Assembly (NCBI GenBank): GCA_963514095.1 | Contig: OY741265.1 | Location: 29,940,290 to 30,004,289, forward strand | Length of the DNA stretch: 64,000 nucleotides | Origin: Eutrigla gurnardus | Taxonomy: Eukaryota > Chordata > Actinopteri > Perciformes > Triglidae | Reading direction: 5' to 3' | In this document: positions 36,401-50,766 of the stretch, piece after piece | Numbering within the stretch: position 1 is the stretch's first letter | How the letters are laid out: the number at the start of each line of letters is the position of its first letter | The notes under the pieces: generated by a model | The model's input: the letters and a program-made list of their open reading frames with translations, nothing else | What the model was told of the DNA's origin: nothing | Databases searched by the model: none | Program-made: the position numbers and the translations under genes

Positions 36401-39400
36401 GAACTCTTGTTTTTTTCATGCAAAAAATGTATTCATGAAAAGAGTTGATGCTTGCCCTGCACACTATAACAACTGAAGCTCATCTGGAAGAAGACAGAAT
36501 GCAAAAGAAGATGGTGAAGAAGAGGAGAAGAAATCGTGTGTGTTCCTCGTGTTTTTACTTGGACGTCCATGTCTTTAATGCATCATAAACATCCTCATAA
36601 TATATCTGAGGTCCCAACTTTATTTTGTCAGTTCAATCTTTAGTATTTTCTTCAGCTGTTTGTTGCCTAAACTGGTTCCTTAAAGGGTGTCAAATTGTGC
36701 CAAACCGAGATCGTGCTGCCTCCCTGCCCTCGAAGCGACACAAATTGATTTCCCTCGCCATCTCTCGCCCGGTGCACCTGGTGGCGGATGCTTTTTAAAT
36801 GTCAGACGGCGGAGAAAAAACAATGCAATTAACCTCTACAAGGGTGAAAAACATGTTAGTGCCTTTGGCTGGAACTTGATGGTATAAAAAATGGTATCCC
36901 ATAATGTTCATTACTCGGGGCTGCTTTCTGGGATTACGCCTCTTCAGGCTGCTGGAACAGCTGATCCATGAAGAGCCTGTTTTGGGTACAGCCACGTATT
37001 TTCCTTTGCTCTCTCATTTAAGGGAAAAGTTCCAGACAAGATGGTATCGACCGATCCCTATGCATTTAACAGAAATGGTGTCATGATCTTTGTTTTTCTC
37101 GAGTTAATTTCCTGTTTTATTTTGTAATTTTGTCCCCTGTGTGATTTCCTGTCTTGTACTTCCTGGTCCTTGTTGTTTCTGCTGTCTTGACTCCCCCCAC
37201 CCTCTCGTGTTGATTACCTACCTGCCCTAATGTGTTTCACCTGTCCCTCGTCAGCTCGTCATTGTATTGTATATGTTGGTCCCTGCATGCTGCACCGCCC
37301 TGTTTTCCTGGGATTATTCGTCTACCTGCATCCAGCCTCCCGTGTCCCTTCGTGTTTTGTTGTCGTAAGTGTTTCTTTTTGCCTGCCGTTTTTACCCTTG
37401 TGGTCTCCCTAAGGGGCTGCACGGTGGTGTAGTGGGTAGCACTGTCGCCTCACAGCGAGAGAGTCCTGGGTTCGATTCCCAGATCAGGTATGGGTTCCTT
37501 CTGTGTGCAGTTTGCATGTTCTCAGTGTTCTCTCTGGGTTCCTCCCACAGTCCAGGATGGGGTTAGGTTCATTGATGACTCTAAATTGCCCATAGGTGTG
37601 AATGGTTGTCTGTCTCTACATGTACCCTGCCTTTAGCTCCAGCTCCACCCCCCCCCCCCCCCCGTGACCCTGAATACAGCTTAAGCGGTACACAATGGAT
37701 GGATGTAATCATCTGCGTTCTGATGACACCGTAGGAAACCACACATGTTATCAGATGAGTCAAGTAACAACAAACGGATAGCGGGCTAGTTAGCTAGTTT
37801 GACACCCATTAAGGAACCACAGCTATGCTGTCAGCTGCATCCTGTCCATCTCTAAGAATCACATGGTGTCTACGTGTCCATCACATGTTCAAATAGTGCC
37901 TTGAACCCTGATGCAGGCCAGTTGGACTGATGGACGGAATGTCTTTGCAGGCTGACCCAAGAGCATAAAAGGATTAATCCTGCAAATTGTCCTGTTTGCT
38001 CTCCCCAAATAATCTACACCTGATCCAGCCCCACGTTGTCCCCAGCTCAGGGGAAACGCCTGCTCCCCCCCACATGCACAGGCCAAGAGAGATGCCGTGC
38101 CGAAACCAAAGTACCTGTTCTCGTTTTCGTTCCTGTCAGGGACAGATGACCCATTTCAGCGTGGAGGAGAGAGAGGGACGAGACGTGAGGACGCGGGGCG
38201 GAGAGAGAGGGAGTGTAGACAAGGAAAGAGGAAGCCAGGAAGGAGGACAAGCTCCACATGATACATGCATGTAAAAAACCTGACATGCACACAGACACAC
38301 AGAGCTGACTGGACTTGAGGGATTAAAACCAGAGATGGAGTCAGAATCAGCAATGACCTTGACTGTCAGAGAGGGTCCGGGTATAACAGTAATGTTACAC
38401 TGGTTATTGATTAAACAGGCTCTTACACACTGCAAATGGATAGGATTAATCACACAGTGTTAAGCACAGCAACACTCAGGTTATAAATAAATGCTGATCA
38501 CACCACTCATTTACAGCCATCTTTAGAATTTCGTTGCAATAAGATGCATTGCAGTGTCAAACAAAAACTGTAACACCATGCCTTTAGCTAAAATATGTAC
38601 GAAGGTAGAGCTACACATCAGACAGCCCATAATGCTTTGCAAACTGTATGTACCACAGACTCTTGCTGTTATGTGTGTTGATGTGTCGTCATTTACACTG
38701 TTTATAATGTGATCCAAGGACAATAATACCATTCAGAGGCTCCTTCCTACGATTAAAGAGCAACGTTTTAGTGCCACTCTCACCCAGCAGTTACAATATT
38801 TACATCTAGGATTTAGGAAGCGGGTTAGATTTGACAGCTTTTTTAGTCAAAGTGGACGGACAGAGAAAAGACGGGCTCATTCTTCATGAGGAAGAATGAA
38901 GCCACAGAGATCAGTGGGACCTGCAGGGAGCAAAAGACACAGCACTTACCAACACATGTAGAGACTATACCAAACATCCTCACAGTACAGTTACAAGCTT
39001 GACTGCGTGTGTTCAACTAAGCTTTGAGTCCACTCACATAAGCTAAGCTTTAAGAACTGGAACTCTGTTTTACATCATGAAGTGTGTTGTAGTCACAACG
39101 TCTGGGACAACATCCACACAGTCTATTTTAATTTCTTTTTCATCACTTTGACCAAAAGGAGCACACAAGGATCTGTAAACAACGGCAAAGGGAGAGAGGA
39201 ACGATGTTGTGACACGGAGGAAGCATTTCTGTTACTTGGCAACAACTGGGTAGTGAATTCTTTGCTCTGCTGTGCTTGCATGACCTCAGTCTCTCTGCCA
39301 TCATTCACAACATCTCCTATCCACTAGAATAACTAGAGGGAGCTGGACATGGACACCAAGACAGTCTTTGTAGTGTTGTTGATTTAAGGATGTAGTCTTT

Positions 39401-42400
39401 CGCTCCTGTATTGAACCTTTTGCTTGAATTTTCAAGGAAGTTAAACTCCGTAACCTTGTACACATTTATAGTTAACCCCTCACATGACTATTGCTTCAAC
39501 CAGTTCAACATTTCCCGTCATGCAGCTCTATCTCATATTCTCTCCTATCTTACACTCACACTGATGTCATTCACATTGCGGTATAGACTTACTGGTAATC
39601 AAAGGATCCGTCCTGGTCTTTCTGATCTACTGGGTCCAAGGGGAGATCTTTTTTGTCACGGACTGAGGACAGAAGAAATCATGTTTTTGCAGAGAACTTG
39701 TTGTAGTTACATACGACACACAAAACCGTCAATATGTTGAGCAGTTCCCGAGTTAGTTTGAACACTTAACAACAGTTAAAATAACATAAGTAAACAATGA
39801 AGTTTTAATATATTGTCTCCTGTCAACTGTATTTTTTTGTACAACGTTGTGAACTGAAACAAAACAAGACAAAAATGCAACAAAACATTCAACTCAAGAT
39901 TTTGTTTCATACGAATATGGAGGACTGCCATTATAATAATTTGATTACTCAATAATTAAGTAAATAAAAATAATAAAGAAAACATAATACATTTGAATAA
40001 TAAAAAAGAAAATGTATTTATTACTTTAAGTTATTACTGTAGTTATTACTATAACTTATTATTGGTGATATGAATTCCTTCTGAATTTATTATTTACAGT
40101 TTACATTTATTTTGTTTTTTATTTATTTCCATATTTATTAATTTCCCTTTTTATGTATTTATTTTTTTCACCCGTATGTAAAAAAAAAAAAAAATGGGGC
40201 ATGCCTTGACTATTCAGACATTGTTTGTGTGTGTGTGTGTCAATCTCCGTGTTGTAGTTCTGGATAATCACATCAGATGTTCCAACTCAAAACAGCACAA
40301 AGTCCGGACGAGCATTTTCAGCCATGTCACCAAATAATGAGATCTCTCGCTGGCTTGTAGACTCGTCATAAAAGGCCCAGATGTAAATATGTCAGCCACG
40401 TGAACATATGCTCAAATAAACATAATCATGGAGAACATGAATTTCCCTTAATACGTAATTAGGAATGCAGTTTTGTTGCATGTGGATAGACCTCATTCTG
40501 CACTCTATATTGTAAATAAAAACAAATTCACTGCTGGTAATTTTTGTACAATATCATGTTTATATGTATGTACAAGTCTATTCTATTTCTTACCTTTTTA
40601 ATTTATATTGTTAATTTTTGCTATTGTTATTATTATTATTATTGTGTGTGTGTGTTTTTTTTTTAACATTCTGTTCTTTGGCTGCTGTGGCAAACAAATT
40701 TCCCTGTTGAGGGACAATAAAGGAATTCTGATTCTGATTCTGACTCAGCTTTCTGCCTCAGTAATGAATCTTAACTGTATGCATTAGGGACACAGTGCAC
40801 AAGACTTACAAGCCTGTTTTAGTAGCAGTTATACAACACTGGGTTTGTATGGTCAGTGCTGCAGTCAGTACTGAAAACACGCTTTACAGTGTGTGTCATT
40901 AGTCACATTCCTGTTATAATCCTTATTATGACATCACTCATTACAGTGTTAGTTCTTCACTTTCATCACGGTTAAAGGTGATTCACAGTTCAGCACCTAC
41001 CCAGATATTTTGTGAAAGCAGTCACGCAACCACCACCTAGACAAAACTGCAAAACATTAACAACACTAACTCTTCTTAGCTCAAACCTATGAATGATCAC
41101 ATATGTAGATCAGCATCAGTGCTGTAGGAGACTATTTGAATATGTTCTTATATTATGTACAGTTGTTTTTAAGTGCATCTGGTGGTAGGTAATTGGCGTA
41201 AGTGTATGTCTTGACCTGGTGAATAGCAGCCATGTGTTGTTTCACTCTGTGAAAACATGTGTGTCATTATGAACACATTTAGCATATTCATGGTTCAAAA
41301 CAAGTGACAACTTCTATCAGTAGCCAAATATATGCAATAGTAATAAATTATTTTTGCACAGCTTTCAGTGGCTAATAATGGACCAATCTATGAAATATTC
41401 TGTCTTCATAATAAATAAGTCTAAACATCGAGACATCACACCAAAAATACCAGGTCATATTTTTTGAACAATTCATTACAAGGGGATGTTTTGTTCCTGG
41501 ATAACAGTGAAAAAGGGTTTGGACTCGACCTGCCTACTCAGACAGCTCTTTGGGGCGAACGTCGGTCCTCTTATGGGTGTCAAAGCCTGAGTGTCGGGCC
41601 TTACCTGGGTATTTGCCCCCGCGACTCCTCTTGATGAAGCAGACAATGAGGAGGATCAGTATGATGAGGGCGATGGCACACATCAAACCAATGAACCAGC
41701 CTTGAGTGGCAATGTCTACCTGGTCTATGTAGGCTGGAGACAAACACACAACACACACAGAGGGGAAGAGAGAGAGGAGTGGAAGCACAGTGAGTGTTTT
41801 TCTGGACCACAATGAGCTATCAGGCAATGTGCTCTCATCCCAGAGCCCTCAGCAACCCCCCACCCCCCCACCCCAGCGCTGTAACAACAATGTGTTTGAG
41901 TGAATTTGAACCAGACAGGAGTTGAGTATGCACATTCGTTGTGTGAAACAACTGTTTCTTTGTATACACTGAAAGTTTTCAGTGCAACCTAGAAGAACAT
42001 ACATTATCTGACATAACCTCTGGCACTGAATCTGAATAAAATATAGTGTCCATCATAATCTGCTAAATGCCCTAATGTAAACCAGAGTAAATGTCTCAAG
42101 AATGGTAAGGATCTTAAAGTCGAGCTGAAATGAATACATGTCTTTTCAACCCTTTTAGATCACATCCCTGGTCATATAGTTAACCTATTTAATAATATAT
42201 GCTGAAAAAAAATATTTTTATTTTATTTAATATTTAATATTTTATTTTTGTATCAAAAAGATCTGAAGCATGCTGACCAGCTAGTACCAACCACCCTAAA
42301 CCAATAATACCATCTATTCCTCAATCAATCTGCAACATTTAACCCGCACAGAGCAAGAGTGTGTGGTGAGATCATCTTTTATGCTAGCTGACTACAGCGG

Positions 42401-45400
42401 GCCATGTTGCTGTTGCTAGCTAGCTAACAACATTGTTCAGCTTCCCTAAAATACCGTGGTGACGCCACAGTGACGGCTCCAGATCATTTCACGGTGGACC
42501 TTTTCAGTAACTACACGGAGCACAAGATGGGCTTTCTCTTCTCCCTTCGTTCGTGATGACACGCCCACTTTTCAACCATCAAATCAAATTCTTCACGATG
42601 TTATGTCCTTCCTCCATTTTTCACTGGGAAATAAGTCACGCTACCATAAATAGATAGTTTAAATGCCGTTTCAGCTCGACTTTAAGCTGCACTACAGCAT
42701 ATATAGCTCATACTTATTATTGTACTCATTATATCTGTGCAAACTAACTAAAGAGAGAACATAGAGAACACAGAGATACATTTGAACAACATGAGCATTT
42801 GCAGAAGCACATATGAGTTGTGTGAAAGTCTGATAATTTACAGCTGGTCCATCTCACCGGAAGGCAACTTTTACTTCCACTTGTAAATTAGATGCCATTC
42901 GTAAAGAAAACCGTGGAGAAGTTGGTGACATCCAAATATAGAGGGAGGAAATGTTTACCTTTGGGAGAACATGCATTGGATCAAAGAACAAACTCACCTA
43001 GCTTGGACTGAGTTACTGTAGATATGACTAACGACAGAGTAGCCCACCTGGCTGGAACCCCCAGTTCCACCTGGCCAGGTGGCGTCTCACCTTTGGTCTT
43101 AAAGGTGACCGATTTGCTGCTGACGCCGTCGAGCTCATGGGAATATACCCTCACATGGTAATTGGCGCCTGCGATCAGATCCGTCACCGTAATGGGGGGC
43201 AGTTCTCTCACCCGTATAAATTTCTTCGTATTGTCGCCTTGAAGACACAAGAAAGAGGCCAATCACACTCCAGGGGGTGTGGCCTTCGTTTCCACAGTTA
43301 CAGCTGCGCTTAGTAGCAAAAGTCACAGCATCATGATGCTTTGCAGGAAGACTGTTTTCTCTGAGCGAGAGCAGGATTACTAGAGTGAATTGAGACGGAT
43401 AACAATGCAGTGTCCATCGCCATCATGAAGATTCACCTCCTTACAGTATAGAAGCATGAGGTAGTTTAGTGCGTCTAGCCATTATATATGAGCTGCAACT
43501 CTGTCAGTGCAGCTGACACATTCTGCTTTGTTTTCCTTTTTTATAGCTGCATTTTCTCTCAAGGACAAGGCTCTCCAGAGATCTGAAAATGGGAAGTGAA
43601 GGAGAAGAAGGGCACAAGCAGCAGGTGATCCCTCCGGCAGAGCCACTCCCGCGTGGACATCAAAGTCTCACGCAACCTAACTGCCCCATGAAATGACCGC
43701 TTTGCAGCAGGTTTAGAATTGAAATTGCAGAACTTTTTCTTTGCTCTCAGATAACATCGAGGTCGAAGGTGGCAAAGCATTGTTTGTCTCAATTATTCAC
43801 AGGCCCATACTTCATGAGGCCAACACAAAAAAAATCAACCCCAGCAACCTGCAGCAGTCATGACATGCCTGAGCTATGATCATGACTCGGAGGTTGCAGT
43901 GAGAGGGAGAGGGCAGCACGAGGTGGTGACATCATGCACCATGCTGACAACCGTTTCACACAGTTGATGTCATCTGTCCGGACTCATTCCAAAGCCATGC
44001 TGTTAAAACCAGAACCTTAAACCAGCCGAACAAAACATCTGATGCAGACACAAGAGAAGACATGTCACCCCTGTTTACAATGTAATTGCTCTAAGTTAGG
44101 CCAAGGATGATGTTTAGAATTACAAGAACAATATGGTGATCTTTATGTTTTTAGCTGAATGCAAACACGATTTAAATGTCTTTTTATTATAGCCCAGATG
44201 CCATGGAAAATCTTGGTATTGTACCTTTCTGAAAACCGCGGATACGCTGAATGTCGACGTCCTAGTAAGAGTGATATGCAAAGTGACATAGTACATCAAG
44301 GGACTATTATTGAAAGTTAAATGGTATGAAAGGGACGTTGTATTAATAACAAGTAGAAGAAGAGAGAAAGTCCGCTACTTGTGGTTGGGAGTGGTGGTGG
44401 ATTCACCCCGGAGACCGATTTTCATGCCCGCTGTGAAACCAAATGCTAACGTTCCCTTTACTTTCCTAGTGTTAGAAAGTCCACTAAGGTTGTTTTTTAT
44501 TCCTGCTAGTAACGTTACGTGAAGTTGCATTATTATGTTGTGTTGTTAGGTTATTTTGTTATTTTACATTGTGTTGCTACGTTGCATTGATATGTTGTAA
44601 CGTTGCTATGTTGCGTTGTTATGTTGCGTTGTTATGTTGTGACGTTTCTCTAGCCAGGTGTGGAGTCGCACCGCTTGTCAATGTCACACTTGGCAGAGAC
44701 AGCCAATCAAATGGAGTGGGAGGCCTAAATACTTGACCACTTCCTTCCTGTTTTGATGGCGGTAGATGTGGGAGGAACGGACAATGAAAAGTTGATATTA
44801 GCGCTACTTTCAATTATTATATTTTCAGTACGTATCTTTGGTCTGTTTTCCCTCCTCATTCAACAGCAGAGCAGCATCAAGAGCTCCACGTCTGCTTTGA
44901 ATCCACATTTGATCAACTGGTTGGTCACCAAACCGCTACATAGGATCATCAGCTGTTTGACTGACGCCCTTGCCAAGGGGCATTTGTGGAACGGCTGTGC
45001 CGGTTATAAAGCATCTCTGTAAATACAATATCAAGTTTGGAATACAACTACGTAGCTGTGCATACAGGTAGAAATTAAAGCACTGCTGTTCACACCCTGG
45101 ACATTAAACATCTTTTTCCATGACATGACAGTTGTCTTCTCTTATGGCATCAAAGCATCATCCTTCACCTAAAGCTTCTTCTGACTGACATGCTGAGACT
45201 CTGGGCAGTCCGGAAGACGGGGGCGGATGAAGGGATGATGGTAGGATTTGGGGGAATCAGAGGCTCCTTGTCACTCTTCACTAAGAGTCAAAGCTTTTAG
45301 GTTTGACCTTGGAGAGCAGGGGATGGCTGGGAGGGGTGGACCATTAGATCAGTCTCATCATCCCCCTCTCCTCCCTCCCACTCTCTTTCTGTTCGCATTC

Positions 45401-48400
45401 AGACCTCATTAAGAATTAAAGCCACTGCTCAAGTACTTTAAAAATACATCCTCCCTTCTTTGTGTCCTTGATCAAAGACCTCAGACTGTTGAATTGGTAG
45501 AAAGCAATAACAGAGAGCCGATAAGCAGGGGACAAACCAATCTCAACCAGTCCAGTGGGATCTCAAGTAGGGATGATGTGTTTTATAACAGCAGACTTCA
45601 AGAGTGCTCAACACCCAATCCAAAGGAAAAAGCAAGTGATTATGGAAGCGTGGATGGCCCAAAAAAGTGACACACTCAAACAGCATTTCAGATAAAGCAA
45701 GCTCAACAGCTCATTCACAGCACACAAGAGCCATTCAAAGCCAGGCAGCCTGTTGAAAGAAACCACAGGAAGTAGTAGTGAAATGATGATGGTCAACATC
45801 TATGAAGACCAGAGAGATAAAGACACATGGAAACACAGACTGTGGTATGTTCTGCTTTTTTTTAACAAAGTTCAAATCTGTGTCAGAGCTGTGATGGCAA
45901 ACATGATGTGGTATTTAAACAGTTTTCACCAAAAACACACCTACTTCAAGTGTTATCAGCTGACTGAGTGGACGGAGCTACCATTCTAGTGATTTAAATG
46001 GGCCAAAGTGAAAGTGAAACAAAACAACTTTAGATATAGCCAAACTATTTAGTTTGGTTAAGCAAAACACCATTGCTTGGGTTCAAATACGTACTACGTA
46101 ATGTTATTGAACAAAATAGCTGTAAAAAATAAATAATGTTACACGTTTTTGGTTTGATATGGGACACAGACAGCAGTCTCCTGGGTGAAAGTCCTGTGTT
46201 GCCACCAATCGTCACCCATGGCAGTCTTTATTCAACGTCACATGACTTCCTCCTTTGCTTCCGCTTCCATAATTACGGCTACTAGAGGTCATATTTTTGT
46301 ATTCATATATTCATGTATTATTCATGAATACATGATAAAAGCCTCTTGAACCTACCAGTAGGCATAGCTAACAATATCTATGAGGCTGATAACTGCTGAT
46401 GACACCTATTCAATCAGCTTATAACATCCAAAGCAGGTGAAAAACAGAATCTTTTTTTGTACTCATGTCCTCATGTTTCCTTCTGGCCTGCTGTTTCCTC
46501 TTTATGCTCTAGCCTCATCACTTGCTTGTCTTGTCAGCATATGGCTGCCCAAAAGAGCTCTCTCTTAAGGTTGTTTTAGAAACAGTAAGACAAGGACACA
46601 TTTCAGTAAAATCCTTGAGCAAGGTAACAAAACCTCAAGATTTTGAGGTAACAAAAACCTGCTGTCGAAGTGTAATTGAAGTCTGTATGAAAATAAAAGC
46701 TTAAATTATTTAACAAGAAGGGCCCTGAATCACTCTTTAGTTTTCATGGGGGAGCTTGTTATCAAAATTCTGCAGCTGACATTCATTCAGAGATGCAGGA
46801 GAAGCATCTAGTGGGAATTTCTGTGAATAAAGATGAACTAAACTGTATTGAAGTATTTAAGAGAGTGGGCGACAGTGTGCTGATCTAGATCAAAGTGCCT
46901 TTCACATCCAGTCATTGCTCTCATCTCCAGCACTGGAAAGCCTTAGGTAAGCTAAGATCCCTCTAAGAAAGATGAAACAAATCTAGTCTTTGTCAAGCAT
47001 TGGATTTTTGGTTATTATAAGGTTTGCATAAATCAAGTTGTGTTTTTGCCACTTGGGCCAAGAACAAGCTACACATTTGGTAAATTGAGGTAACATGTAG
47101 CAGGTTTTTGCCTATTAAGATGTGCCAAAAACAGTGTTTCACAGCTTAAGCTGTGAGACTGAACGGTTAATTTTGGAGCCATAACAAGCTGCAGGGTTGC
47201 AATGATTCTTTGGGTTCACGACTACGACCAAAACAATTCTACACAGTCATTTGACCCATTGGTATTAACAGTGTGGCTTTAAAATGAGAGCTGCTCAAAC
47301 CAAAATGATAGAAATTAATGAATGGTTACCATGAATTAGACATATGATGTCTCTCTGTGTGTTGGGTACCAGGATGTAACGTTATTATAACAACAGGTCT
47401 CTCTGTGTGTTGGGTACCAGGATGTAACGTTACTATAACAACAGGTCTCTCTGTGTGTTGGGTACCAGGATGTAACGTTACTATAACAACAGGTCTCTCT
47501 GTGTGTTGGGTACCAGGATGTAACGTTACTCTATCAACAGGTCTCTCTGTGTGTTGGGTACCAGGATGTTACCTTACTATAACAACAGGTGTCTCTGTGT
47601 GTTGGGTACCAGGATGTAACGTTACTATAACAACAGGTCTCTCTGTGTGTTGGGTACCAGGATGTAACGTTACTATAACAACAGGTCTCTCTGTGTGTTG
47701 GGTACCAGGATGTAACGTTACTATAACAACAGGTCTCTCTGTGTGTTGGGTACCAGGATGTAACGTTACTATAACAACAGGTCTCTCTGTGTGTTGGGTA
47801 CCAGGATGTAGCGTTACTTTAACAACAGGTCTCTCTGTGTGTTGGGTACCAGGATGTAGCAGATGTCTTTCTCTTCCCGGCTGATAAAAAGAGTCGCTTG
47901 ATAAAACACATCAGCTAAACAAACATAGCTAAGTTAGTGAGCAAGACAAGCTAACGGCCGTGTTGGTGAGGTGCGTTGTGTGAGACCAGAGATGTAGTTC
48001 ATTGAGCGGTTTCACACTAAACTAAATGATATGACGACAAACTGATATGTTCTGGACTTGAACAGTTATCTTTTAAATTGACAAACATCATATGTATAAT
48101 TCATGGTATAGTAAATAATGTTCTATGGGGTACACAGGAAGGGGTGGGACTCTCTGGAATCCAAATCATTTCATAAATGTTCTTGTTTTGCCTGATCTCT
48201 GACATGTTGCCTTTTGTCTCTTCCACTCTTTTTACTTATATTATCATCTCGATACTCTCGCTGTTTGGTCCTCAATAATCAGGTTCAGATAAGGTGGGCT
48301 TGGTCTGGTTTCTTACTGTCCAGTGTGAACTCTAGCACAAACTCGCTGCTGCCGGCCGGGAAGTTGTGTCTCCAGCTGACGTTAGCGTAGTTACTGTTAG

Positions 48401-50716
48401 GCTCCACCGTCACATTCCAGATCTCCCACTCAGAGACCACTACACAAGGTGGGTTGGAGGGGAGGAGGGTCAGGGGTAAAGGGTTAAAGGTCAGGGGCAA
48501 GGGGCAGAGATTGCACAGTTACAACCACACACAGGGCTGTTCGCACTGAGGGAGTCCTCCTTCGAGAATGTTCGATACAGATCGCGGTCTGCTCAAAACC
48601 AGAAGTAATTGTGATATGTTTAAGGATGGACCAATCACCCACAAAAATATTCCAGAGGATTTTTCAGTTCATGGGGCACTTTGGATGTGTCGGAAATCAC
48701 TCATTCACTTTTCCCTTCTCACTATCCAGAGAGTTATATGTAGAGGTAAATATAGATGACTATGTAGAGGACTATGTAGAGACCTATATAGAGTTCTATG
48801 TAGATGACTATGTAGGGGACTATAGAGTGAACTCATCTGAAAAATGGGACATTATCTTTGTGCCGTTATTATCGATTAATAAAGATTACAGAGTAATTTA
48901 GAGCTCCCTCTATGTAGCAAACTGCATCATAACAGCGTGTTTTTGTAAATGTCCCTGGATCTAACCAAGGAATTTTTGATCGTATCTTATTGTAAAAGGA
49001 GTCGTCAATGCTGCTATTGGAGGAGCAACGAAGGAGCAACGGGTGTATCTGATGAACACAAGCAGCAGAGCAGCACCCCGAGCAGCAACCTTACTGGATC
49101 TGGATCCATCTGGATTCTCATGCGAAACTGTTTACAATGTTAGCTTCATAATTCAAGGTCAACTTTACAGCTAAGTGTTAAAGCCGTCTTAGTAGCTAAA
49201 TGCATTGGTAACGTGATAGTGATGCCGTCGTAGTGAACTGTCAATCACAAGGTAGCCCCGCCCTAAAGTATCCTGTGCTGTATGGTCTAGTTGACTCTAA
49301 ATGGACCATCATTTACGAAATGAACATCATTTGGTATTGACAAAGATTTGGACTACAGATTGAGACCATAAACTCATGTTTACAATGAGAATGTTAGTTT
49401 GAGGCACTTCAGCACTGGCTTCACTTTTTCAGAATCGGAGGTTGCTGCCTGGTTGGATACTACTTTTCAAGCTGAATTGTGGGATACTTTGAATCCACTA
49501 TATAGGGTATACTAATTATCCCAATACATTCAGATAGAATTACAACATGGCAAACTCACTATAGTGAGTAATGAGTGATTTCAGACACAGCCTTATTTGC
49601 AATGCTCACTTCTGGTTAAGAGTGGACAAACAAGACCTTATAATGTTGAGCTCTGCCAATATCACAACCAACGTGTTAAAGGGTACCCTCTCCAGGAATG
49701 TTACAATTTTCAACAACCATTCAATAAAAAATAGGTTGGATTCTCACTTCCTGACCAGGAGGATTGTTGCAGGCTACAACCCAATATTCTGAAGTAATTC
49801 CCCACTTTTTTGTTCAGTAGGTACAGCACAGCTTATTGGAATGCAGCGATGATGTAGTCTCCTATTTGGTCAGGTCGGAGAACGCAATCATGCTCTTCAT
49901 GGGAAACTAAAAACACTTAAACTAGACAGCAAAGACCACAATGGGACAACAGCATGTACCCAACACATTCTGATCAGGACGTTTGAAGGTGACCAGCTCA
50001 GGAGGTAGGGTGGTAGTGGTCGCCTCAGTTGTAGTGGTGGTGGTGGTGGTGGTAGTAGTAGTAGTTGTAGTAGTAGTAGTAGTAGTAGAAGTCGTAGTTG
50101 TAGGAGTGGTAGAAGTTGAGGTGCGAATGGTTGTAGGAGCGATGGTAGTAGGAGGAAGAGGAGCAAGAGGAGGAGGAGTAGGAGAGAAAGCTGAAGCCAC
50201 GGTGGCATCTGTAAGCTCGACTACAAGGGAGGAGGAGGGAGAGAACAAAGGGTTAAAGTCAAGGCAGCAGGAGCATCAAACAGGAAGGGACTCACAGGAG
50301 ACAGTCAAAGAAGCCCTGAGCTGGTTCCTCACCACCACTCAATCACATTTATGTGTTTCCCACTTCATCTCTGTTGGGATCGACACATCGTTGTCCAACA
50401 TAAACTTGGATTCTCCTGCCACCAAGAGGACAGACGCCAGTATTACAACATGCCTGTCACACTGTTGTTTCCTTGAAGGGGACGAATATTGTTTATTGTT
50501 TGTTTTTATTTCTTAGGCGCTTTCTTTGAAACTAATAGCTGTTTGCAAACTCTACTAACAAAACAGTTTACCAAGCCATCAAGACATCTTGCAAAACTCT
50601 TCAAAAAATGTGTTTTTGCATCTATACCATGAAACTAACCATCATTAGAATAAGCACCAACTACATAATGATAGAAGAAATGAAAAATCAGTCTGGCTTT
50701 GTTTTTACTGTGTGCA

Positions 50717-50766
<50 letters not shown>

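Noticed and set aside
41534..41604. Continuation of the membrane exon frame (GKARHSGFDTHKRTDVRPKELSE)
   Set aside because: It lies past a strong GTAAGG donor; the following exon at 39593-39662 gives the conserved VRDKKD tail.
47349..47860. Possible CRISPR-like array
   Set aside because: Units are directly adjacent with no unique spacers, and this is a vertebrate intron.
47357..47884. 175-residue repetitive open frame (TGLSVCWVPGCNVTIT repeats)
   Set aside because: It is the 48-bp minisatellite read through; the unit is a multiple of three so the frame stays open by arithmetic. It lies in a neurofascin intron.
49983..50516. 177-residue Val/Glu-rich plus-strand frame
   Set aside because: Antisense shadow of the Thr repeat in the neurofascin mucin exon.
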